Source: Candidatus Aalborgiella aggregata
GTDB taxonomy: Bacteria; Pseudomonadota; Gammaproteobacteria; Burkholderiales; Burkholderiaceae_C
Reading direction: 5' to 3'
Length of the DNA stretch: 64,000 nt
Assembly (NCBI GenBank): GCA_016705065.1
Contig: JADIYY010000003.1
Location: 434,001-498,000 of the forward strand
Shown: positions 46,248 through 55,715 of the stretch, piece by piece
How positions within the stretch are numbered: the first letter of the stretch is position 1
Layout of the letters: each line of letters opens with the position of its first letter
Translations under genes and position numbers: made by a program
The notes under the pieces: model-generated
Database searches by the model: none
What the model was told of the DNA's origin: nothing
Seen by the model: the letters and a program-made list of their open reading frames with translations, nothing else

Positions 46248-47735
46248 ATGACCACCACATTGCAAACAAGAACAGACAGTGACTTGCAAAATACAGTCGT
46301 TAAAGCGCTCAGTGTGCATTTGCCTGCACATGCCTTGATATGGCATAAAGAAGATACGACGCCATTTGAATGCGATGGCTTGACCGCTTACCGCCAACGA
46401 CCGATGGTCGTCGCACTGCCAGAAACCTATACGCAAGTGCAAGCCGTGTTGAAGGTTTGCTCGCAATTGAATGTCCCCGTTGTGGCACGTGGTGCGGGTA
46501 CAGGCTTAAGTGGCGGTGCCATGCCGCACGCCCAGGGCGTGACTTTGTCCATGGCCAAGTTCAACCAAATTTTAAAATTAGACCCCGTCAGTCGAACAGC
46601 GGTGGTGCAGTGCGGGGTGCGCAATTTGGCGATATCTGAAGCGGCTGCACAACATGGTTTGTACTATGCACCAGATCCCTCTAGCCAAATCGCCTGCACG
46701 ATTGGTGGCAATGTGGCCGAGAACTCCGGTGGTGTGCATTGCTTGAAATACGGCTTAACGGTGCACAATGTTTTAAAAGTCAAAGGCTTTACTGTCACAG
46801 GCGAAGAAGTCGAATTTGGTAGTGAAGCCTTGGATGCCAGTGGCTATGATTTGTTGAGTCTCATCATGGGCTCAGAAGGTATGTTGGCTGTGGTGACAGA
46901 GGTGACGGTTAAGTTGATACCCAAGCCACAATTGGCACGTTGCATCATGGCGAGTTTCAACGACATCCGCAAAGCGGGGGAAGCGGTGGCTGCGGTCATC
47001 GCAGCAGGCATCATTCCAGCGGGCTTAGAGATGATGGACAAACCCATGACTGCCGCTGTGGAAGATTATGTGCATGCAGGCTACGATTTGAACGCAGAAG
47101 CCATTTTGCTGTGTGAAAGTGACGGCACACCTGAAGAGGTGGAAGAAGAAATTGGTCGCATGACAGCGGTGCTGCGTGACAACGGTGCCAGTGCCATTGC
47201 GGTCAGTCAATCTGAGGCCGAACGCTTGAAGTTTTGGAGTGGGCGCAAAAATGCCTTTCCAGCCTCCGGCCGTATCAGTCCTGATTACATGTGCATGGAC
47301 TCCACCATTCCACGCAAGCGTTTGGCCGATATATTGTTGGCCATTGCCGATATGGAAAAAAAATACCAATTGCGATGTGCCAATGTGTTCCACGCGGGTG
47401 ATGGCAATTTGCACCCGCTGATATTGTTTGATGCCAATGATGCCGACCAACTGCACCGCTGTGAACAGTTTGGCGCAGACATCTTAGAAACCAGTGTCGC
47501 GATGGGCGGCACTGTGACGGGCGAGCATGGCGTTGGCATTGAAAAACTCAATTCCATGTGCGTGCAATTTTCTGCGGCAGAAAACGAGCAAATGTTTGGT
47601 GTGAAGCGGGCTTTTGACGCTGAGGGCTTGTTGAATCCAGGCAAAGTCATACCAACGCTACAACGTTGTGCCGAATATGGCAAGATGTTGGTGCGTGGTG
47701 GCGCATTGAAGCACCCTGAGTTAGAACGGTTTTAG
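46248..47735 (+). CDS. FAD-linked oxidase, GlcD-like
   Basis: A 495-residue flavoprotein with an N-terminal PCMH FAD domain (VPVVARGAGTGLSGGAMPH, seen as ARGAGTGLSGGA, and CTIGGNVAENSGGVHCLKYG, seen as GGNVAENSGG) and a C-terminal FAD-oxidase domain ending GEHGVGIEKL... and LNPGKVIP. This is the glycolate oxidase subunit GlcD layout. glcE and glcF do not follow, so a D-lactate or D-2-hydroxyacid dehydrogenase role is also possible. The gene is alone between the LysR gene and the polysaccharide locus. Confidence 0.9.
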   Translation: MTTTLQTRTDSDLQNTVVKALSVHLPAHALIWHKEDTTPFECDGLTAYRQRPMVVALPETYTQVQAVLKVCSQLNVPVVARGAGTGLSGGAMPHAQGVTLSMAKFNQILKLDPVSRTAVVQCGVRNLAISEAAAQHGLYYAPDPSSQIACTIGGNVAENSGGVHCLKYGLTVHNVLKVKGFTVTGEEVEFGSEALDASGYDLLSLIMGSEGMLAVVTEVTVKLIPKPQLARCIMASFNDIRKAGEAVAAVIAAGIIPAGLEMMDKPMTAAVEDYVHAGYDLNAEAILLCESDGTPEEVEEEIGRMTAVLRDNGASAIAVSQSEAERLKFWSGRKNAFPASGRISPDYMCMDSTIPRKRLADILLAIADMEKKYQLRCANVFHAGDGNLHPLILFDANDADQLHRCEQFGADILETSVAMGGTVTGEHGVGIEKLNSMCVQFSAAENEQMFGVKRAFDAEGLLNPGKVIPTLQRCAEYGKMLVRGGALKHPELERF

Positions 47736-47804
47736 TGTTCCATTTTTCCAAGTGGTCAAGCTTTGAGGGTAAAAAGTCTCGAAAGCAGCGTAACGGTGCA
47801 CGAC

Positions 47805-47810
47805 TATAAT
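47805..47810 (+). promoter_or_regulatory. Predicted -10 element before gmd
   Basis: A perfect TATAAT at 47805-47810, 30 bases before the gmd ATG. The -35 region is weak (best candidate TCGAAA, at a longer than usual spacing), so activation by another factor is possible. Confidence 0.5.
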
Positions 47811-47840
47811 TTGTGCCAATAACATTGAACCGTAACGCGT

Positions 47841-48938
47841 ATGACAACCACACCACAAACCACCACAAAAACCGCATTAATAACAGGCATCACTGGGCAA
47901 GATGGCGCTTACCTGACCGAGCTATTGCTAGAAAAAGGTTATACCGTTTACGGGACGTATCGCCGTACCAGCTCCGTGAACTTTTGGCGTTTAGAAGAAT
48001 TGGGGGTGCAAAACCACCCCAATTTGCATTTGGTGGAATACGATTTAACCGATTTGGGCTCCAGCATTGCATTGGTACAAAAAGCCAAGCCCGATGAAAT
48101 TTACAACTTGGCAGCACAAAGTTTTGTTGCGGTAAGTTTTGACCAACCTACCACCACAGCTAATATCACGGGCTTGGGCGCTTTGCATTTGTTAGAAGCC
48201 ATTCGCTTGGTTAATCCAAAAATCAAATACTACCAAGCCAGTACGTCTGAAATGTTTGGCAAAGTGCAAGCGGTTCCGCAAATCGAAGAAACACCTTTCT
48301 ACCCTCGCAGCCCATATGGCGTGGCCAAACTTTATGCGCATTGGATGACCATCAATTACCGTGAAAGCTATGGTATTTTTGGCAGCAGTGGTATTTTGTT
48401 CAACCACGAAAGCCCCTTGCGCGGTTTGGAGTTTGTGACACGCAAGATCACCGACGCGGTCGCCAAAATTAGTTTAGGCAAATTAGATTGTTTGGAGTTG
48501 GGCAATATCGACGCCAAACGTGATTGGGGCTATGCCAAAGAATATATTGAAGGTATGTGGCGCATGTTGCAGGCGAAAGAGCCTGATACATTTGTCTTGG
48601 CAACCAATCGCACCGAAACAGTTCGTGACTTTGTCACCATGGCTTTCAAGGGTGTGGGTATCCACGTGGCATTTCAAGGCAAAGATACACAAGAAATTGC
48701 CGTCATAGACTCATTTGCACCAAACTTCTCTGCAGCTACCAATGCGTTGAAAGTGGGTCAAACGGTGATGCGCATCAACCCGAAATTCTATCGGCCTGCA
48801 GAGGTTGAATTGTTGATTGGCAATCCAGCCAAAGCAAAAGCCATCTTGGGATGGCAAGCGACCACAACCTTGGAACAGCTGTGTCAAATGATGGTGGTTG
48901 AAGATATTCGCCGTAACAAAACTGGGTTCTCATTTTGA
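47841..48938 (+). CDS. gmd: GDP-mannose 4,6-dehydratase
   Basis: Gmd turns GDP-D-mannose into GDP-4-keto-6-deoxy-D-mannose. The 365-residue SDR protein has the NADP motif TGITGQDG (about 15-22), the active-site STSEMFG, the YGVAK Tyr-Lys pair, and the SPLRGLEFVTRKI family block. It is the first gene of gmd-rmd-GT-GT, all nearly touching. No mannose-1-phosphate guanylyltransferase is in the window. The gene has no obvious Shine-Dalgarno sequence. Confidence 0.97.
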   Translation: MTTTPQTTTKTALITGITGQDGAYLTELLLEKGYTVYGTYRRTSSVNFWRLEELGVQNHPNLHLVEYDLTDLGSSIALVQKAKPDEIYNLAAQSFVAVSFDQPTTTANITGLGALHLLEAIRLVNPKIKYYQASTSEMFGKVQAVPQIEETPFYPRSPYGVAKLYAHWMTINYRESYGIFGSSGILFNHESPLRGLEFVTRKITDAVAKISLGKLDCLELGNIDAKRDWGYAKEYIEGMWRMLQAKEPDTFVLATNRTETVRDFVTMAFKGVGIHVAFQGKDTQEIAVIDSFAPNFSAATNALKVGQTVMRINPKFYRPAEVELLIGNPAKAKAILGWQATTTLEQLCQMMVVEDIRRNKTGFSF

Positions 48939-49792
48939 GAGTTTTGGTTACTGGAGCCGATGGGTTCACAGGCCTGTATTTTGTTGCACAAGCGCGTGCA
49001 GAGGGGCATGAGGTATTCGAGTTCACGGCAAATTTAACTGATCCTGAAGCAGTCAAAGCACAAGTCGCAGAAGCTGCGCCTGATGCGGTCGTGCATTTGG
49101 CGGCAATCAGTTTCGTCGGTCACAGTCAGGCCAGCGCTTTTTATGATGTGAATGTGATTGGCACGCTCAATCTGCTGGATGCTTTGAAAGAATTGAAACA
49201 TCCTCCCACCAAAGTATTGTTGGCCAGCAGTGCCAATGTGTATGGCAATTGCGAAGAGTCGCCGATTGCCGAATCGCAGACACCTGCACCCACTAACCAT
49301 TACGCAATGAGCAAATTGGCGATGGAGTATCTGGCTAAGAACTACCAGGCCCAATTGCCCTTATTCTTTGTCCGTCCATTTAATTACACAGGAGCTGGAC
49401 AATCGCCGTCCTTTGTGGTGCCTAAAATCGTTGCGCATTTTAAGGAGAAGGCTACGACCATTGAGTTGGGCAATTTGCATGTAGAACGAGAATACAACGA
49501 TGTGCGCATGGTGTGCGACATTTATTTGCGGTTACTAACATCCGCTGAAACAGGTGAAACCTACAACATTTGCACTAGTCAAACCTATACTTTGCAGCAG
49601 ATCATTGCAACATTGACAGAGCTCTCCGGTCACACCATACAGGTAAAGGTGAATCCAGCATTTGTCAGGGCTCATGAAGTCCACCGATTGTGTGGGAATC
49701 CTACAAAACTGATCAATACCATTGGTTCTTTGCCAAGTTTTGCATTTAGAGATACTTTAAATGCGATGCTGATGGCAGCACCGACGTCCTAG
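48935..49792 (+). CDS. rmd: GDP-4-keto-6-deoxy-D-mannose reductase
   Basis: Rmd reduces the gmd product at C4 to GDP-D-rhamnose. The 285-residue SDR protein has TGADGFTG near the N-terminus, the catalytic SSANVYG and YAMSK, and NICTSQTYTLQQI, which is close to P. aeruginosa-type Rmd and unlike fucose synthase (Fcl). It begins at a TTG that overlaps the gmd stop (TTGA), supporting coupling. The alternative product GDP-6-deoxy-D-talose cannot be excluded by sequence alone. Confidence 0.85.
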   Translation: MRVLVTGADGFTGLYFVAQARAEGHEVFEFTANLTDPEAVKAQVAEAAPDAVVHLAAISFVGHSQASAFYDVNVIGTLNLLDALKELKHPPTKVLLASSANVYGNCEESPIAESQTPAPTNHYAMSKLAMEYLAKNYQAQLPLFFVRPFNYTGAGQSPSFVVPKIVAHFKEKATTIELGNLHVEREYNDVRMVCDIYLRLLTSAETGETYNICTSQTYTLQQIIATLTELSGHTIQVKVNPAFVRAHEVHRLCGNPTKLINTIGSLPSFAFRDTLNAMLMAAPTS

Positions 49793-49797
49793 ACATC

Positions 49798-50984
49798 ATG
49801 CGTGTCGCGTTGAATGCAACCCCTTTGTTGTCGCCCTTAACTGGCATAGGTCAGTACACCTACCAAGTTGCAAAAGGGCTGCAAAACGACCCAGAAGTAA
49901 ACCCCAGCTACTTTTATGCAGGTGTGTGGAGTGACCAGGTGCGAGAGGCTTCAACAAACATCGGGAGCATGGGCGCAACGCAACAAAGTTTTCGTTCAGT
50001 TATTAAAAAAGCCATACCCGATGGTGCCAGGTATCGTTTGAGCCGAGCTTGGCGGCAACGCAGTTTCAGCAAAGGTTGTCAAACACACCAGATACAGGTA
50101 TATCACGAACCCAATTTTTTGACATATAAGCATGATGTGCCCACGGTATTGACGGTGCATGATCTATCATGGATTCGTTTTCCACACACGCATGCCAAAG
50201 CTCATGTGGCTGAAATGAACCATTACTTTCCCGATAGTTTGATGCACGCCGATAAAATTGTGACGGTATCAGAGTTCGTCAAACAAGAAGTTCAAGATGT
50301 GTTCGGTATTTCGCCAGATCGTATCGTGGCAATTGGCGAAGGGGCCGAGGATTTATTTCAACCGCGCCAATTATTTGAAACGCAAAATGTACTGGATCGA
50401 TTTGACTTAAAGCATGGGAAGTATATTTTGGCTGTTGGCACTCTAGAGCCACGCAAGAATCTGATCGTAGCTTTGAACGCGTATAGCCGTCTGTCCAATG
50501 CTGTTCGTGCAGAATACCCGCTGATATTGATAGGCATGAAGGCTTGGCTAGCAAATGAGTTTGATAAAAATCTTGCGTTGGTAGCGCCATTAATTGATGC
50601 CGGACAAATACGGTTATTGGGCTACCAACCACGCGAAGATTTGGCAGTGGTGATGTCAGGCGCACTGTGTTTGGTCTATCCATCAATTTATGAAGGTTTT
50701 GGTCTGCCCCGCTGGAGGCCATGGCCAGTGGTGTTCCTGTTATCAGCAGCAATGTGTCATCCATTCCCGAAGTGGTTGGAGACAGTGGTGTTTTGATTGA
50801 TCCACATGATACTGAGGCCTTAAGCGAGGCCATGGAACGCATGATTGAAGATAATATTTATCGGAATCAAATGGCACAAAAAGCATTAGAAAGAAGTCAA
50901 TTATTTTCTTGGCGAAATTGTGTGGAGAAAACCATTGCCGTTTATCGTGAAGTTTTAAATCCTGTATCAGGAGCAAAGACATGA
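49798..50984 (+). pseudogene. Glycosyltransferase family 4, broken by a frameshift
   Basis: Frame one begins at the ATG at 49798 and encodes a GT4 N-terminal half and most of the nucleotide-binding half (AVGTLEPRKNLIVAL, YPSIYEGFGLP). After EGFGLP it reads RWRPWPVVF and stops at 50796. The continuation PLEAMASGVPVISSNVSS is in the frame one base back, from about 50711 to the TGA at 50984. The C-run at 50707-50710 has four C where the protein needs five, so a single C seems lost. Joined, the protein would be about 396 residues and normal for the family. It could be a homopolymer error, a true loss or a phase-variable tract. Sugar specificity unknown; the rhamnose genes around it suggest a rhamnosyl- or mannosyltransferase. 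Confidence 0.85.
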
Positions 50985-52129
50985 GGTTGGGGTTGGGTTG
51001 CACAGCACTCGCACGCGGACGATTAAGTGGACATCTGGATGGCATTGGCGTCTATACCTCTGAGCTACTCAAATATGCAAATTCAGATACCAATGGATTG
51101 GAGCTAGGTTTAAATAACAATGTAATTTGCACCGTCTTTGGCAAGAAATTTGGTGCCGCACTACCGACAGCATGTACATTGCCCATGGTCTATTCTGTAG
51201 CAGCAGCAACATCAGCCGCAACTGGACTGCCATTTCTTGGGGCAACAAACTTGGAGCGGCAGATTGATCTTTTTCATGCAACGGATCACTACATTCCAAA
51301 ACTACGAAACACCCCTGTCGTTGCAACCATTATGGATGTGATTGGCATTCGTCATCCAGAGTGGGTTAACCCCAGTTTGCGCAGTTTTAAAAATGCTTTG
51401 TTTCGAAAAACAGTGGGTTGGGCTGATCAAATTATTACCATTTCAAATTATTCGGCAGCAGATATTGCAGATTGGTTGGGCGCTCAAGCGCCAAAAATTA
51501 CCGCAATACCATTGGGCGTCAGTGAAGATTATTTCCAGCCGATTTCGCAAGAAGACAAAAATAACGTACTTAGCCAGTACCAATTGAGACCAGGTTATTT
51601 CATCTCGGTAGGAACGCTGCAGCCACGTAAAAATGTAGAGCGGATCATTCAGGCACATGCTTTATTGCCCTCGTCCGTTCGCACCGAGCACCCATTGGTG
51701 GTCGTGGGTCAAAATGGTTGGCGTACGGATGATTTGATTCAGTCATTGTCTCAATTAGAACAAGATGGCTATGGTCGGTGGCTGAAATATGTTCCTCGCA
51801 AAGACATTTTTGCTTTGCTACAAAGTGCACATGCGTTGGTGTTCCCGTCGCTTTATGAGGGTTTTGGGTTACCAGTGCTGGAGGGCTTTGCATCGGGCAT
51901 CCCAGTCATCACTTCGAATACAAGCTCATTACCTGAAGTGGCAGGAGATGCTGCGTCATTGGTGAATCCAAGTTCGGTCGAAGAAATTGCCCATGCCATG
52001 CTGCAACTGGTTGAGCAAACTGACTTGCGAAATACACTGATTCAGAAAGGTTTGTTGCAAGTGAATAAATTTTCTTGGGCAGAAACAGCACGTCGTACGA
52101 GTGAAGTTTACCGAGAGATGTTCTCTTAA
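50981..52129 (+). CDS. Glycosyltransferase family 4
   Basis: A 382-residue GT4 enzyme (GT-B fold) with a Rossmann-like N-terminal half, ISVGTLQPRKNVERIIQAH as the start of the donor domain and LYEGFGLPVLEGFASGIPV as the EX7E-like site. It is related to the preceding broken gene in sequence and size. The ATG overlaps the stop of that gene (ATGA) and has CAGGAG upstream. It ends convergently, 4 bases from the next glycosyltransferase. Donor and acceptor are unknown. Confidence 0.9.
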   Translation: MRLGLGCTALARGRLSGHLDGIGVYTSELLKYANSDTNGLELGLNNNVICTVFGKKFGAALPTACTLPMVYSVAAATSAATGLPFLGATNLERQIDLFHATDHYIPKLRNTPVVATIMDVIGIRHPEWVNPSLRSFKNALFRKTVGWADQIITISNYSAADIADWLGAQAPKITAIPLGVSEDYFQPISQEDKNNVLSQYQLRPGYFISVGTLQPRKNVERIIQAHALLPSSVRTEHPLVVVGQNGWRTDDLIQSLSQLEQDGYGRWLKYVPRKDIFALLQSAHALVFPSLYEGFGLPVLEGFASGIPVITSNTSSLPEVAGDAASLVNPSSVEEIAHAMLQLVEQTDLRNTLIQKGLLQVNKFSWAETARRTSEVYREMFS

Positions 52130-52133
52130 AGAA

Positions 52134-53279
52134 TCAAACCATTTTGGCTTGCATTAGCTCTTGGTAAAGTTGAATGTGCTGTTGCGTATTAGCCTCAAGG
52201 GAATAGACTTGCAGTGCGCGTGTGCGTGCTTGTTCGCCAAGTTTCAAGCGTAATCCTGAATCGTTCAGAACTTGATTGATGCGATCTGCCAGAGCTAAAC
52301 TGTCACGAACGGGAACCGCAAACCCCGTTTCTCCATGCACATTTAAAACATTCACGCCGTTGTTAAGCAGTGTACAAATCACGGGTTTGCCACAAGCCAT
52401 GGCCTCAAGTTGTACCAGTCCAAACGCCTCACTTTGCTCAACAGAAGGTAAACAAAACACATCACAGGCATGAAAATACGCAGGCAAATCAGCTTCTTCA
52501 ATGCTGCCAGTAAACGAGATTTTGTTCTTCAGACCCAAGTGATCAACTTGGTCTTGCAATTGCCCTTTCAGGGGGCCATCACCACCTAGAATGAGTTGTG
52601 CATCTATATGTTGCATGGCATCAATGAGTACATCAAATCCTTTGTAATACACGTGCCTGCCTAATGCAAAAATGATGGCTTGACCGTTTGCGCGTGATAA
52701 CAGAGTACTGCGCACTGCATCAGAATGGGGTGTTAAAACCAAGCTAGAAAAATCCAGACCAAATGGTATGACCCGAAGTTTGTCATACGGTATATCTTTT
52801 GGGATTTGTGTACTCGAACTGTAATGGGCAGACGTTGCAGCTATCAAAGCATCAGCGCGACGCGTTACGATTTGCAAAAAAGGTCGATACAAAGCCAGAA
52901 GGCGTTTTTGTTTCACAATATCGCTGTGCCAAGTGATCACGCGTTTGACATTGGCAGGAAACAAAATGGATGCCAAGTGCGCCAGTGGATTGGGGAAATG
53001 CAGATGCAACACATCAAACGGCTTCTCCTTGTGCAGCGCCAACGCCTTGAAAACCTGCGCTGGTGAAAGGGCTGTGCTGAACAGTGTGCCAAAAGAGGGT
53101 GCTTGTATCAAGCGATAACCGTCTACTGTTTCATCGTGAGGTTGACGGTCAGCCGAGGCAACCAAGTAAACAACATCTAAACCGTTCGCAGCCAAACCTT
53201 TGCACAGCAATTGCTGATGCCGCTCAACGCCACCATTTTGTTGCTCATTGTGGAATCGACCGAATTGAAGGACGCGCAT
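52134..53279 (-). CDS. Glycosyltransferase family 4
   Basis: A 381-residue GT4 enzyme starting RVLQFGRFHNEQQNGGVERHQ, with TWHSDIVKQK in the N-terminal domain, ALGRHVYYKGFDVLIDAM (donor domain start) and PSVEQSEAFGLVQLEAMACGKPV (EX7E region, parts SEAFGLVQLEAMACG). It is the last gene of the rfbB-D-A-C transcript, so it may use dTDP-L-rhamnose. It is not closely like the two plus-strand transferases. Confidence 0.9.
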   Translation of the reverse strand: MRVLQFGRFHNEQQNGGVERHQQLLCKGLAANGLDVVYLVASADRQPHDETVDGYRLIQAPSFGTLFSTALSPAQVFKALALHKEKPFDVLHLHFPNPLAHLASILFPANVKRVITWHSDIVKQKRLLALYRPFLQIVTRRADALIAATSAHYSSSTQIPKDIPYDKLRVIPFGLDFSSLVLTPHSDAVRSTLLSRANGQAIIFALGRHVYYKGFDVLIDAMQHIDAQLILGGDGPLKGQLQDQVDHLGLKNKISFTGSIEEADLPAYFHACDVFCLPSVEQSEAFGLVQLEAMACGKPVICTLLNNGVNVLNVHGETGFAVPVRDSLALADRINQVLNDSGLRLKLGEQARTRALQVYSLEANTQQHIQLYQELMQAKMV

Positions 53280-53294
53280 GAAGGTAGTTTGGTT

Positions 53295-53867
53295 TTATGC
53301 AAACAATTCAGCTTGTGACAGCTTGATACCTTTTGCATCCTTGGCAGATAACAAGGGCATCGCATGGAGCTGCCAGTTGATATTTATATCTGGATCATTC
53401 CATAAAAGGCAACGCTCATATTGAGGCGCATAGTAATCGGTCGTTTTGTATAAAAAATCGGCCGTATCTGAATGCACTAAAAATCCGTGTGCAAACCCAG
53501 GCGGAATCCACAATTGTTTGTGATTTTCTCCTGATAATACGACGCTGACCCATTTGCCGAATGTTGGGGAGTGTTTACGAAGATCGACGGTTACATCCAA
53601 AACTTCACCGCTAACTACGCGTACCAGTTTTCCTTGCGCCTGTTGAATTTGATAATGCAAACCTCGTAAAACACCTTTGCCAGAGCGTGAGTGGTTGTCT
53701 TGGACAAAATTCACATTCAAACCAGTAACCTGATTAAAGGCATCTTGGTTGAAGCTTTCAAAGAAAAAACCACGTTGATCGCCAAATACTTTCGGCTCAA
53801 TCAAGAGCACATCGGGTATGGAAGTGGCCGTTGCTTTTAAGCCATTCGAGGCAACTTTCTCACTCAT
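53295..53867 (-). CDS. rfbC: dTDP-4-dehydrorhamnose 3,5-epimerase
   Basis: RfbC inverts C3 and C5 of dTDP-4-keto-6-deoxyglucose. The 190-residue cupin protein has DQRGFFFESFN, the catalytic His block VLRGLHYQ, VRVVSGEVLDVTVDLR and PPGFAHGFLV. The start overlaps the rfbA stop by 4 bases. The C-terminus is normal. In most operons the order is BDAC, as here. Confidence 0.96.
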   Translation of the reverse strand: MSEKVASNGLKATATSIPDVLLIEPKVFGDQRGFFFESFNQDAFNQVTGLNVNFVQDNHSRSGKGVLRGLHYQIQQAQGKLVRVVSGEVLDVTVDLRKHSPTFGKWVSVVLSGENHKQLWIPPGFAHGFLVHSDTADFLYKTTDYYAPQYERCLLWNDPDININWQLHAMPLLSAKDAKGIKLSQAELFA

Positions 53868-54778
53868 GTTGCTGAGTTCTCTTTGAGCATGCGTAATAAA
53901 TATTGTCCATAACCATTCTTCGCCAATGGTTGGGCCAATTTTTCAACTTGCGCGCTGTTGATAAAGCCATTGCGCCAAGCTATTTCTTCGGGGCAAGCAA
54001 TTTTTAATCCTTGGCGATGCTCAAGAGTTGAAATAAATTGACTTGCTTCAAGCAAGCTGTCATGTGTGCCTGTATCCAGCCATGCATAGCCACGTTGCAT
54101 GATTTGCACGTTCAGCTTATTAAGTTCAAGATAAGTTTGGTTGACAGTGGTGATTTCAAGTTCTCCGCGAGCACTGGGCTTAACTGACTTGGCAATATCA
54201 ACCACTTGTTTATCGTAGAAATACAACCCAGTTACCGCGTAGTTGCTTTTAGGTGTTTGTGGTTTCTCTTCGATACTGGTCGCTCTACCCGATTTATCAA
54301 AGGCAACCACACCGTATCGTTCAGGGTCTTGAACATGGTATGCAAATACAGTGGCGCCATCTGTATGCGAATCAGCGGTAGACAATATATTCGCAAAATC
54401 GTGACCGTAAAAAATATTGTCTCCCAGTACGAGTGCACTTTCTGAATTGCCGACAAACTTTTCGCCGATGATGAATGCTTGCGCTAATCCGTCAGGACTT
54501 GGTTGCACCGCATATTGCAAACTCATACCCCATTGGCTGCCATCGCCCAGTAATTGTTGAAAGCGTGGGGTGTCTTGGGGTGTGCTGATAATGAGCACAT
54601 CACGCATACCTGCCAGCATCAGCGTGCTCAAAGGGTAGTAAATCATTGGCTTGTCATAAACCGGCAACAATTGTTTACTCAAAGCCAATGTTGCGGGGTG
54701 CAAGCGTGTGCCAGAACCGCCGGCCAAAATAATACCTTTACGGTTTGTTGAGGTTTTTTGAGTTGTGATTGGGTTCAT
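53864..54778 (-). CDS. rfbA: Glucose-1-phosphate thymidylyltransferase
   Basis: RfbA makes dTDP-glucose from dTTP and glucose-1-phosphate. The 304-residue protein has the nucleotidyl motif GIILAGGSGTRLHPAT (about 15-30), LLPVYDKPMIYYP and VLGDNIFYGHD. It is coupled to rfbC by a 4-base overlap and starts 7 bases after rfbD. Confidence 0.97.
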   Translation of the reverse strand: MNPITTQKTSTNRKGIILAGGSGTRLHPATLALSKQLLPVYDKPMIYYPLSTLMLAGMRDVLIISTPQDTPRFQQLLGDGSQWGMSLQYAVQPSPDGLAQAFIIGEKFVGNSESALVLGDNIFYGHDFANILSTADSHTDGATVFAYHVQDPERYGVVAFDKSGRATSIEEKPQTPKSNYAVTGLYFYDKQVVDIAKSVKPSARGELEITTVNQTYLELNKLNVQIMQRGYAWLDTGTHDSLLEASQFISTLEHRQGLKIACPEEIAWRNGFINSAQVEKLAQPLAKNGYGQYLLRMLKENSAT

Positions 54779-54785
54779 AGTGGGG

Positions 54786-55715
54786 CTATAAAATTTCAGT
54801 CAACATTCGTTCAACGCCGACTTGCCATGTTGGTAGCGTGATATTAAATGCAGTTTGTACTTTATCGGTATTGAGACGTGAATTTAATGGGCGTTTGGCA
54901 GGGGTTGTGTATTCTGATGTGGCTATCTTTTTTATTGCATTGCTTTGTACTTGAATTGATACACCAGCTTTTAATGCGTGTTCAATCACGAAACTCGCAA
55001 AGCCGTGCCAAGAAGTATGACCGCCGGCAACCAAATGGTACAAACCAGTCAAATCACCGCCATTGGATTGTTGGATTTGGCGCAAAGCAAGGGCAGTGAC
55101 ATCGGCCAATAATTCTGCTCCAGTTGGTGCACCAATCTGATCATTAATCACGCTCAAGCTGTCACGCTCTTTTGCAAGACGTAGCATGGTTTTTGCAAAA
55201 TTGTTTCCCCTGGCTGCATAAACCCAACTTGTTCTGAATATAAGGTGCTTGGCGCAATTGTTGGCAACAGCCTGTTCGCCCTCCCATTTTGTTTGGCCGT
55301 AAACATTCAAAGGCGCGGCGGTATCGGTTTCGAGCCATGCTTTGTCACCCGATCCATCAAACACATAATCAGTGGAATAGTGCACCATCCAAGCGTTTAA
55401 TTTGTGTGCTTCTTTCGCAAGAACTTCAGGAGCGAGTGCATTGATGGTGCGCGCTAAATCTGGTTCTGATTCTGCTTTGTCCACCGCGGTATGAGCGGCA
55501 GCATTAACGATGATATTCGGTTTAACTCTTCGCACGGTTTCTGCCAAGCCTGCTGGGTTTGTGAAGTCGCCACATAAATCCTTGCTGTCAAAATCCACCG
55601 CTATCAAATCGCCTAATGGGGCTAAGCTACGTTGTAATTCCCAGCCAACTTGACCACCTTTACCGAACAGCAGAATTTTAGGGACAGTTGTTGCTGCGGG
55701 TGTATCAAATTGCAT
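54786..55715 (-). CDS. rfbD: dTDP-4-dehydrorhamnose reductase
   Basis: RfbD reduces the last keto group to give dTDP-L-rhamnose. The protein (309 residues from the chosen ATG) has LLFGKGGQVGWELQ, DYVFDG and the Tyr-Lys pair in YGQTKWEGE. The ATG at 55715 is preferred over a start at 55748, which would run further into rfbB. It still overlaps rfbB by 11 bases. Confidence 0.95.
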   Translation of the reverse strand: MQFDTPAATTVPKILLFGKGGQVGWELQRSLAPLGDLIAVDFDSKDLCGDFTNPAGLAETVRRVKPNIIVNAAAHTAVDKAESEPDLARTINALAPEVLAKEAHKLNAWMVHYSTDYVFDGSGDKAWLETDTAAPLNVYGQTKWEGEQAVANNCAKHLIFRTSWVYAARGNNFAKTMLRLAKERDSLSVINDQIGAPTGAELLADVTALALRQIQQSNGGDLTGLYHLVAGGHTSWHGFASFVIEHALKAGVSIQVQSNAIKKIATSEYTTPAKRPLNSRLNTDKVQTAFNITLPTWQVGVERMLTEIL

